Assembly (NCBI GenBank): GCA_964035575.1
Contig: OZ037871.1
Span: 310,001 to 374,000 of the forward strand
Direction: 5' to 3'
DNA from: Rhynchopus sp. YZ270_cl-10
Taxonomy: Eukaryota; Euglenozoa; Diplonemea; Diplonemida; Diplonemidae
DNA: 64,000 nucleotides
A program made the translations under genes and the position numbers. The first letter of the stretch is position 1. Each line of letters opens with the position of its first letter. The notes under the pieces are model-generated. The model was given only the letters and a program-made list of their open reading frames with translations, was not told the origin of the DNA and ran no database searches. Shown here one piece after another: positions 55,933 through 64,000 of this stretch.

Positions 55933-56099
55933 TTCTAATGTAACAATTTTCTGGAGAGTGAATAGGATTGGGGAGGAATGATAGAGAGAGAGAGAGAGAG
56001 AGGAAAATAGAGGACCGTTTTGTGTATTTTGTATCGTTGGCAGGCAATGCCCCATATCCCATTCCTAAAGTCGCTTATGTATCAACAAATCAAAAAGGT

Positions 56100-56140
56100 T
56101 TTAGCAGATGAACCTAAGCCTCTCGTGCTGCTTAGTCACC
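56100..56140. repeat. Dispersed hairpin repeat family A
   Basis: TAGCAGATGAACCTAAGCCT, CTCGTGCTGCTTAGTCACCG: a 3-base insertion within the loop side, stem retained. Confidence 0.5.
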
Positions 56141-56305
56141 GAAAAACAAAACAAGTAATTGCTATCGGAAAAAAAACCGGGTGTGCTGTGGAACTCCACT
56201 CTGAAAAAAATATAATCTACAACACGCCAGCATTCTGCTCTTCTGCAGGTATGCTAAAACGCTCTTCGTACGCTGGCCCCACTGGGATGCCTGCATCTGA
56301 AACGT

Positions 56306-56522
56306 TCAAACAGTGGGGCTGTCCTCTTCGTCCAGCACCATCTGCTCGATCGCGTTATTGGACGTAGTCTCGGCAGGCTCGATAACCATTCGCTCGGGCG
56401 GCCTCGGCATGTTCCAGCTCGTAGTCGTCCACAGGCTCCCACGCATCGTCGTCGTCATCAGAGCAGTGCGGAAGGAACACGTAATGCACAGACGACAACA
56501 CGTCGTCGATCGCACCAGGCAT
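56306..56522 (-). pseudogene. Acidic coding-like patch, possibly a broken gene piece
   Basis: A 55-residue frame (56522-56355) reads MPGAIDDVLSSVHYVFLPHC, then SDDDDDAWEPVDDYELEHAE, and stops soon after. The overlapping +1 frame then gives an equally protein-like acidic end (NNAIEQMVLDEEDSPTV, stop at 56306). Sequence in both halves is GC-rich and acidic, unlike its A/T-rich surroundings. The simplest reading is a gene fragment with one frameshift; two exons of a small gene are another option. Family unknown. Confidence 0.3.
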
Positions 56523-56695
56523 CGTCACATCAGCACCTCCAGAAAATCGCCAGGATGCTATGGTGGTTCCGAAAATCGCGCGGAGTTATCCACAGCACAC
56601 CCCATTTTTTTCTTAGCAATTAGTTGTTCTTGTTATTATTGTTTTCCACACACTTTCCTTCAACCCTTGTAGGATCAGTTCGTATTTTTTTCGCG

Positions 56696-56735
56696 AAAAC
56701 ATGAAATTACACATTTCAAGAGAACAAAAAATTAA
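56696..56735. repeat. Flank motif shared with 24486-24525
   Basis: TGAAATTACACATTTCAAGA and GAACAAAAA; also found before the partial 248-bp repeat copy at 24486. It suggests both loci descend from one larger element. Confidence 0.45.
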
Positions 56736-56811
56736 AAAGGGTTCGCCCCCTCAATGGGACGTCGTAAACCATAATTCCTCAGTGTCAGCCGCATCATTTC
56801 AATGAAACCAA

Positions 56812-57555
56812 AAAGTGGCTTATTTGCATTTTTGGGCTCCGCCCGTGCAGCGGTGGGGTCATTTCGGAAAATTGGACAATTTTTTGACCACTTAAATTTT
56901 GAGAAATATGAGCCCGGTTCCTTATACGTGGGCCCATTTTTGGCCAAAATTTTTCTCAAAATCGACGAAATTAAAATTAGACCCCTTACCCCCCCCCAGA
57001 ATCATTTCAATACACTACCTGTATTGGTTGCTGACGCGTGTATACAGGAAGGTTGGGAAAAAGTGGCTTATTTGCATTTTTGGGCTCCGCCCGTGCAGCG
57101 GTGGGGTCATTTCGGAAAATTGGACAATTTTTTGACCACTTAAATTTTGAGAAATATGAGCCCGGTTCCTTATACGTGGGCCCATTTTTGGCCAAAATTT
57201 TTCTCAAAATCGACGAAATTAAAATTAGACCCCTTACCCCCCCCCAGAATCATTTCAATACACTACCTGTATTGGTTGCTGACGCGTGTATACAGGAAGG
57301 TTGGGAAAAAGTGGCTTATTTGCATTTTTGGGCTCCGCCCGTGCAGCGGTGGGGTCATTTCGGAAAATTGGACAATTTTTTGACCACTTAAATTTTGAGA
57401 AATATGAGCCCGGTTCCTTATACGTGGGCCCATTTTTGGCCAAAATTTTTCTCAAAATCGACGAAATTAAAATTAGACCCCTTACCCCCCCCCAGAATCA
57501 TTTCAATACACTACCTGTATTGGTTGCTGACGCGTGTATACAGGAAGGTTGGGAA
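56812..57555. repeat. Tandem repeat, three 248-bp units (family E)
   Basis: Units 56812-57059, 57060-57307 and 57308-57555 look identical. Each holds TTTGCATTTTTGGGCTCCGC, GTGCAGCGGTGGGGTCATTT, TGACCACTTAAATTTTGAG, ATATGAGCCCGGTTCCTTAT, a C-run and CCTGTATTGGTTGCTGACGC. Identity between units points to recent amplification. Relatives: 32140-32520 (two degenerate units), 24530-24600, and inverted at about 11070-11140. Confidence 0.9.
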
Positions 57556-58477
57556 AAAACAAAAGTAGTAAGCTTAGTATGTTCCTCGAAGGGCGCAAAC
57601 GCTTAAGACGGATGCAGTCGCCTTGCCAAGAAAAAGAGCTAAATTGAGCAGCACATCACCTTGTCTTTTCAAAAAGGGGATGGTGCCATGTAAATTTCCG
57701 CTACAACCAAGATCTGCACCCCACACCTTTTCCCCCGACAAAAAATCTGTATAGAAAATACAGGGTTTTTATAACAGCTAGGCTTGATATGTCAAGGCAA
57801 GAGTGGGAGTTTTGTTTTGAACCAAAAAAAAAGCAAAAAAAATACAGCTTGCTGAGATATCAATCTCCAGAGTCGCTGTTTTTCGGGCTGGTTTACCCAC
57901 ATATTTTTTTTCTTTCCACGGTGAAAAAAAAAAAAACACCATATGAGGAAAAACATAGACAAAACACTTCATGTACACGAGGGAAGCTGTACTGCATACA
58001 AGACACATTTAAAAAAAACGTTTTCTTTTTTTTTCCCTTCTTTTGTGAAATCGAGACATCCCTTTTAAATGGAAGGTATGAAGAGGGGATGGAGCCCCAC
58101 CCATGCATGACACAAAAAAACCCCCCCATCCCCCTATACAGTAGCTCAACGAAAGAACCGCCCCCAAAAAAAGGTCGCACCTGAAAAGAACAGACAAAAG
58201 CACTCATCGCTTTTCTGATGCGCCCTTTTGTGAGGGGAGGTGTTTGTTTGGCTGCTGTATTGCCGCTTTGATATGAAATGAAAAAAAAACCCCGTAGGTT
58301 TTCAAAGATGGGATGCATCACTAGAAAGGTTTGCAAAACGCATCCTTTTTTAAACATAATTGGTGCTCCTGACGACCCCATATTGCGTACTTCGTGTGTT
58401 GTTGCGTACTTGGTATTTTTTTTATTTTCTGGGGGACCAATAATGTACTATAAACCACCGATCAACACAAACCCATC

Positions 58478-60617
58478 TTATGAAAGCCCAACAACGGTTC
58501 CATCATCCTCCACATCAATGACATAGTAGGCAGGACGGGTGGTCAGACCAGGCATGGTAGAAACATCTCCAAGGAGTGGGAAGACGAACCCTGCACCACA
58601 GCTTGCACGGATATCCTGGATTGGTACTGTGAACCCTGTTGGCGCCCCCTTGAGGTTAGGGTCGTGCGAGAATGAGTACTGCGTCTTCGCCATGCACACA
58701 GGAAACTTTCCGTAGCCGAGCTTCTCAAACGAGGTGATCTTTTCCTCCACCTCGTCACTGTAGGTCACGGCGACACCGCGGTAGATGTCCTTCACAATGG
58801 CCTCGATCTTGCTCTTGATCGAGACGTCGTCGGGGTACGTCATTTTAAATGTGCTTGGCGTCTGGGTAGCCTTGGCAAGCGCCTTAGAAGCTTCAATCGC
58901 TCCTTTGCCTCCGTCTGCCCAGTGTGTTGAGACGACGCAGTCGGACGCGCCGGTAGCCTTTGCGAGAGCCTGTACAAGGGCAATCTCCTCGTCGGTGTCG
59001 GTTGTGAATCGGTTGAGGACGACAACAGTGGGAATGCCGAAGCCCTTCGAGAAGTTCTCAATATGGCGTTCAAGGTTGGCAAATCCGGTGCGCACAGCCT
59101 CGACGTCGGGGACAGAGCACTCCGCAAGGGTCTTGCCTGCGTGGAACTTCAGTGCGCGGACCTGAGATGAGAAATGAGAAAAAGTGGGTAGGTGTGTGTG
59201 TGTGGAGTGTACGTACCGTGGCCACGATGACTCCAGCATCAGGTGCGAGACCGCTCATCCTGCATTTGATGTTGCAGAACTTCTCGCCCCCCATATCCGC
59301 ACCGAAGCCAGCCTCTGTCAAGACAAACCCATCCTTGCCTACAAGCTTCAATGCAATCTGGTCGGCGATGATGGAGGAGTTGCCGTGCGCGATGTTTCCG
59401 AAGGGGCCTGCGTGCACCATCACCTGTTCGTTTTGTTTTGTGTTGTGAAAGCAAATATGGATAGTTCCTAAGAGCGCAACATTGCCCATTTTTTTTGTGC
59501 TGCATTAAGCACAGCGCCAGCCCTAATTCATTGAGCCTTTACTGCATCACTCAAATAGGAACCAATCGTTGTTACCGTGGATTTCATTGCATCTATTTGA
59601 AGTAGCATAGCATACCGGTGTTCCCTCGAGGGTTTGCATCAGTGTTGGCTGGATGGTGTCCTTCAGCAGTGCAAGCATTGCCCCAGCACATCCGATGTCG
59701 TCTGCTGTGACGGGCTGCCCAGAGGTGTCGTTTCCGATGACAATGTTGCGCAGCTTCTGGCGGTAGTCCTCCATGTCTGTTGCCAGGGCGAGAATCGCCA
59801 TCACCTCCGAGGCCACACTGATGTCATATCCTGTGGTGCGAGGCCGCTTCTCCTTGGGCCCAACACCGATGTTCACTTCACGCAGCATTCTGTCATTCAC
59901 ATCAGTTACACGCCTCCACGAGATGCTTGCCTGGTCAATGTTGAGACGAGCAAAACGCGACTGCTCTTCAACCGTCAACTTCTCCGGGTCGGTCTCTGTG
60001 ATCCCCAACCTCTTCAGCCTTCTGAGCATCGGCGGCGCGAACTCCTTCTTCCCATTCGAGAGAGTCACGAGACGGCGGTACAGCGCATCATCCTTCTGCG
60101 TTGCCTCATGAAACACTCTTGTATCAATCGCAGCTGCCAGCAGGTTGTTCGCCGCTGTGATTGCATGGATATCTCCGGTCCCATGCAGGTTGAAATCCTC
60201 CATGGGAACGGCCTGCGAATAGCCTCCACCAGCAGCACCACCTTTCACCCCGAAGGTCGGTCCTTGCGAGGGTTGGCGAACACACGCAATGGTGGGACGG
60301 TTGAGGTGCGCACCAAGCGACTGCGCAAGCCCGATCGTTGTCGTGCTCTTCCCCTCCCCAAGCGGGGTAGGGTTGATCCCCGCGACCACAACATACTTCC
60401 CCGATGCGGCACCCTGCAGGCGGTCAAGCGTCTTCAGGGACACCTTGGCCTTGAACTTTCCGTACAGATCGACCTCCTCGTCTGTGAGGCCCAGGCCTGC
60501 TGCGACCTTAGCAATAGGGAGGATAGCCGGGGTGCGGGTCTGTGCAATCTCGATGTCCTGTGGGACAGGGCGGAGCAGCTCCTCGTCACGGTATTTGTTG
60601 CTCACGAAGGAGGCCAT
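58478..60617 (-). CDS. FTHFS: Formate-tetrahydrofolate ligase (10-formyl-THF synthetase), monofunctional, three exons
   Basis: Exons 60617-59616, 59423-59217 and 59161-58478 encode 630 residues. The enzyme joins formate to tetrahydrofolate using ATP, giving 10-formyl-THF for purine synthesis and, where present, initiator-tRNA formylation. The ATP-binding loop is TPLGEGKST (84-92), followed by family signatures [20 protein letters not shown] and [32 protein letters not shown], and [16 protein letters not shown]. No cyclohydrolase/dehydrogenase domain precedes it, so it is the single-function form and not the trifunctional C1-THF synthase. Introns are phase 0: GTATGC...CAG (192 nt) and GTACGT...CAG (55 nt). 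The start at [10 protein letters not shown] was chosen because the open frame upstream translates a CCTCCAC-type simple repeat. A C/T-rich tract ending CTACAG lies about 65 nt before the ATG. Confidence 0.95.
59162..59216 (-). other. Intron 2 of the formate-THF ligase gene
   Basis: 55 nt, donor GTACGT after GCCACG, acceptor CATCTCAG before GTCCGC; joining gives [16 protein letters not shown], as in the family. Confidence 0.9.
59424..59615 (-). other. Intron 1 of the formate-THF ligase gene
   Basis: 192 nt, donor CCG|GTATGC (same as RPS15), acceptor ACGAACAG before GTGATG; joining gives [15 protein letters not shown]. Confidence 0.9.
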
Positions 60618-60706
60618 TCTGAAGAGTCGCGTCCTCTGGGTGAAGCGGAGGGGAAGCGTTGTGGCGCCTTTTGGTTCTGTAGGAGGGTGTGATGTAGGTG
60701 AGGTGG

Positions 60707-60765
60707 AGGGGATGGAGGGGGTGGAGGGGGTGGAGGGGGTGGAGGGGATGGAGGGGATGGAGGAA
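60707..60765. repeat. Simple repeat GGTGGAGGG / GGATGGAGGG
   Basis: About six units of a G-rich 9-bp repeat alternating GTGGAGGGG and ATGGAGGGG, in the 5' flank of the ligase gene. On the coding strand it forms a C-rich pyrimidine tract. Confidence 0.8.
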
Positions 60766-61017
60766 TGTGTTTTAAAGGCGGTAATGCAAGTTCGTTTTAG
60801 ACTCAAAATTCATTGAAAGGTTGAACAAAACTGACAAGGCAGGGTGTCAATTTGAAAAAAATAACCAAAAAAAAAAAAAAAAAATACACATAACAAAGAC
60901 AAACAATAGGCACTCTTCTGCAGATCGCAAAGGACGCAGGTATTGGGTGGTTGGGGGGAGGATGTGAGAAAAACGTTGAAATACAAAACCGGAGTACGAA
61001 ACAAAAAAAATAAAAAA

Positions 61018-61060
61018 ATTGACTTGAAATACAAAGCCCTCTCGCGACAGTGTACACCAA
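61018..61060. repeat. Dispersed repeat family D, truncated
   Basis: TTGACTTGAAATACAAAGCC, CTCTCGCGACAGTGTAC, then unrelated sequence. Preceded by an A-run. Confidence 0.5.
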
Positions 61061-61387
61061 TAAAACAATACTCTCTCCCCAAAGGGGTAATGTGCAGAAG
61101 GCACTATGAAGGAATGAGGGGAAATACCCCTAAAGACATAAGACATAACAAACCTGAAATAAAAGAGGAAAAAGATGGTAAGACGAACCTAAGGCACCCC
61201 AAACACAACCCAATGACAACAAAACCCTGTTTTGCTTTTCAATTTTTTTTTTTTTGTTTCAACAAAAAAAAGGGGGGTAAAGTACATCAAAAAAAATAGA
61301 AAGTCTTCAGAAGACGGACACCTTTTTTGTTAGAGAAAGATTTTCCAAGCGTAGAGGACACTGTTTGATCTCTTACAAAAAGAATAC

Positions 61388-61465
61388 ATAAAAGTGAAGG
61401 TGCAAAAACGCCTCTGGAAATCCACCCCGTGGATTTATCAAAAACCCCGGAGTGATGCACAAAAA
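61388..61465. repeat. Dispersed repeat family B, diverged
   Basis: AAGTGAAGGTGCAAAAACGC, CTCTGGAAATCCACCCCGTG, GATTTATCAAAAACCCCGGA, GTGATGCACA. Confidence 0.45.
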
Positions 61466-62379
61466 AAAAAAAGTTTTCCCATGAACACTGAGGGGAATGG
61501 GTTGGAAGGTTGTTCGAACACTTCCAAGGGGGGGAAAATAATTGGGTACTCGATGTAGTCTATTCTGTTAACCATCGTACAGCTTAGAAGCGGAAAGGCA
61601 ACCCAAGAGGGCATCTATCCTCCCATGTTATGGAAGCCAACACACCTCTGTGAAGACGCAGTGCCCCTGCTGATTTGGGTCTGAACCCAGCTCCCGTTCT
61701 CTAATAGTGAGTGAACAATAGCGAGCAATACAACCCCTCTGGAGAAGACAGTTCTGCTTTTTTGTTAGGCAAGGAATATTCCTCACAGAGAGCCATAATA
61801 TTATACACTGCATTGTGCACTGCATTTTACAGTTGGATTTGGTTGAAAGTGTTCGCCGTTCCCTCACCCACCCTTTTCTTGTAGTTGTTTGATGCGTTGA
61901 CGCTTCCACACACACACTCATCCCACCTGTTGGGTGGTGTTGCGGAGCACGATTTTTGGTGAGTCACTTTCCGCTCACAAATTAGTGTGCGAAACCAATT
62001 TTTTTTTTTTGGTCGCCAAGTTTACATACTGTAGGCAAGAACAGATGTACATACGGGAGGGGGGGCCTTATCCTAGGGGGTTTTGAGCAATCAACAAAAA
62101 GTGTGTAGCACGGAGACTGAAATCCGAGACTAAAATAGGGGGAAAAGAATGGGATCCATTCTGGAGGGAAAGTTGGTGATACATTTTTTTTTTTGGTAAG
62201 CCGAAAAACGAAGCTAAGTTATGTACAAAAGTTGAAAGATGCAAACACCTCGGCAGGACATATATTGCCGCAGGCATATTGGTTAAAAAATACCACCCCA
62301 AAAAAAAACGAAAAAACAAGCTAGAACAGCACAACAAGCTCACATTCGAAGAGACCGTTTTGCCCACAACCAAAAAAAA

Positions 62380-62432
62380 ATTGACTTGAAATACAAACCC
62401 CTTTGAGACGGTGTACCTTCGTGGTATACACT
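62380..62432. repeat. Dispersed repeat family D, truncated
   Basis: TTGACTTGAAATACAAACCC, CTTTGAGACGGTGTACCTTC. It ends about a dozen bases before the P2 element. Confidence 0.5.
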
Positions 62433-62443
62433 GGGGGGGGTTA

Positions 62444-63686
62444 GGGGGAGCCACCAAAGGCGTTTTGCTGTCCAAAACCCATTTTTTTGAAATTTCGGTG
62501 AAGAAATCCACTAAAATGGGCGTACCTGGGCGCAAATCGCCCTGGGGATCACCCATATATCCCAATAAACCATCTGACGACCTTAACAGAGCATTTCTTG
62601 TCCCAAAAAAATGGGTTTTTTGTGAAAAAACACCCCAAAAATGCGTAACGCTCGCGTAACGCTTGGGGGCCAAAATTTAGCACTTGCCAAGAAATTGCTC
62701 CAATCAGACAAAACTCCTTCTAAACACCCGAAAAACACTTCAGTCCACATCTTCTGGGGTCCCGGGGTGGAAATGTATGGTTTTTGGGGCTTTTAGGGGT
62801 CCTGTGTGGGTCCCAGGCGTATTTATGAGGGACGGAACCGCTTAAAATGCCCGAAATTACCTCGTTTTTAGGGTGCTTTTTCACCTTAAAAATTCAAAAA
62901 AAAGTGCTCAGACAATCACAGAAGTGTCAAAACCCCCTCGGAACTACTCGCCAGACCCCCTGCGGGGTGGAGAATCATATTTGCGATCACTTTTTGGGCT
63001 ATTTTGCCCAAAATAATCACGTGCCTCACTTGTGCCTCACTTGTCCCAAAATGGCCTAAAATACCCTATTTTGGGGCATGTGTAACAAAAGTGTAACATG
63101 GGGTTATTTTGGGCAAAATAGCCCAAAAAGTGATCGCAAATATGATTCTCCACCCCGCAGGGGGTCTGGCGAGTAGTTCCGAGGGGGTTTTGACACTTCT
63201 GTGATTGTCTGAGCACTTTTTTTTGAATTTTTAAGGTGAAAAAGCACCCTAAAAACGAGGTAATTTCGGGCATTTTAAGCGGTTCCGTCCCTCATAAATA
63301 CGCCTGGGACCCACACAGGACCCCTAAAAGCCCCAAAAACCATACATTTCCACCCCGGGACCCCAGAAGATGTGGACTGAAGTGTTTTTCGGGTGTTTAG
63401 AAGGAGTTTTGTCTGATTGGAGCAATTTCTTGGCAAGTGCTAAATTTTGCCCCCAAGCGTTACGCGAGCGTTACGCATTTTTGGGGTGTTTTTTCACAAA
63501 AAACCCATTTTTTTGGGACAAGAAATGCTCTGTTAAGGTCGTCAGGTGGTTTATTGAGATATATGGGTGATCCCCAGGGCGATTTGCGCCCAGGTACGCC
63601 CATTTTAGTGGATTTCTTCACCGAAATTTCAAAAAAATGGTTTTGGACAGCAAGTCCTTAAGGATTTCCTTCTACGTGGCTCCCCC
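62444..63686. mobile_element. TA-flanked foldback element P2, 1,243 bp
   Basis: Tips GGGGGAGCCAC and GTGGCTCCCCC, flanked by TA (62442-62443 and 63687-63688). After about 20 unlike bases near each tip, long arms (about 62478-63016 and 63104-63655) are nearly exact reverse complements around an 87-bp centre (63017-63103). The mirrored open frames in the arms (MPEITSFLGCFF on both strands) follow from the palindrome and are not evidence of coding. The small differences between arms suggest it is older than P1. Confidence 0.75.
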
Positions 63687-63968
63687 TACTGGGGGGGGTG
63701 GTGCATGAAGTCGTACCCATACATCACGAGGTTTATAAGTTTTTTAACTCCCCTCTCGAGCCTCATCTAGTCCCCCTTTTGAAGTTAGCTTTGGAGTGAG
63801 GCTTTGAATCGTGTTGAAGAGAAAAGAGAGAAAGCGTATTTTCATCATATGCAATCAATAAATTGATAGTATATGGCCGATCAACAAAAAAATGTTCCCA
63901 TCTTTCTTTTAGAAAAGAGAGAGAAAACAAAAAAAAAAGGGAACTTTTTTTGAAGGTGAACTGTAGTT

Positions 63969-64000
63969 GTTGATGCAGGCACCTCCGACTGACCCACGTA
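63969..64000. repeat. Dispersed repeat family C, cut by window end
   Basis: GTTGATGCAGGCACCTCCGA, CTGACCCACGTA: same core as 8333 and 45345; the rest lies outside the window. Confidence 0.5.

Larger units (their letters stand above)
55933..58477. other. Intergenic region between RPS15 and formate-THF ligase
   Basis: 2.5 kb. It contains the RPS15 5' flank with (GA)n, family A (56100-56140), a short GC-rich coding-like patch (56290-56522), the 3 x 248-bp tandem repeat (56812-57555) and about 900 bp of A/T-run-rich DNA in which I see nothing further. Confidence 0.6.
60618..64000. other. Region upstream of formate-THF ligase to window end
   Basis: No gene seen in 3.4 kb. Left: a simple repeat of about 9-bp GGTGGAGGG units (60707-60765). 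Then A-runs, family D (61018), a family A trace (61183), family B (61388), family D (62380), the 1.24-kb foldback element (62444-63686) and a family C copy cut by the window edge (63969-64000). Confidence 0.6.

Noticed and set aside
59634-60692. 352-residue plus-strand frame opposite the formate-THF ligase gene
   Set aside because: Shadow frame; no motif, while the minus strand is a clear family member with introns.
60618-60806. 63-codon N-terminal extension of the formate-THF ligase
   Set aside because: It is mostly the translation of a CCTCCAC-type simple repeat; the family-like sequence begins at [10 protein letters not shown].
62411-63661. Mirrored open frames (MPEITSFLGCFF on both strands)
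   Set aside because: Both come from the two arms of one palindrome; no domain, and the frames stop at arbitrary points.

Overview
The window is eukaryotic nuclear DNA, probably from a protist. Several genes carry GT-AG introns (the uS19/RPS15 gene, the formate-THF ligase gene and the VWA/Cache gene). Intergenic DNA is long and repeat-rich, and the proteins are typical eukaryotic ones: ABCG half-transporters, a PCIF1-type cap methyltransferase, uS19 and a cathepsin-L-like protease. Every convincing gene lies on the minus strand. Such one-directional gene order is known from Euglenozoa and dinoflagellates/perkinsids; placing the organism near any of these is only a low-confidence inference.

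Layout, in transcription order (right to left): formate-THF ligase (60617-58478, three exons), RPS15/uS19 (55932-55254, two exons), a cyclin-fold/zinc-motif protein (54559-51695), PCIF1-like m6Am cap methyltransferase (51082-49766), a secreted VWA/Cache alpha2delta-like protein (49255-45704, two exons), a Ser/Pro-rich basic protein (44964-42883), then an array of nine ABCG half-transporters (38599 down to 1628) with one cathepsin-L-like protease gene (16190-15204) embedded in it. The left edge of the window lies about 8 bases upstream of the expected start codon of a tenth ABCG copy.

The ABCG array is the dominant feature. The nucleotide-binding domain is nearly identical in all nine copies even at DNA level, while the N-terminal tail, the linker and parts of the membrane domain differ. 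This suggests ongoing gene conversion in the ATPase half with diversification of the membrane half. Six of the ten upstream regions share one promoter-proximal block, and intergenic regions are duplicated with the genes.

The intergenic DNA holds datable events. A segmental duplication (about 7.3-12.8 kb and 16.3-18.6 kb) has one copy with two insertions, a 2,646-bp hAT-like element with 8-bp target duplication and a 623-bp inverted-repeat element with 5-bp target duplication, while the other copy keeps both empty sites. There are at least four TA-flanked palindromic (foldback) elements, including one with two 221-bp arms that look identical, a 3 x 248-bp tandem repeat with degenerate relatives elsewhere, and three families of short dispersed repeats (called A, B and D here), one of which lies inside the RPS15 intron. 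I found no CRISPR array, rRNA or convincing tRNA gene, and no clear virus-derived element.
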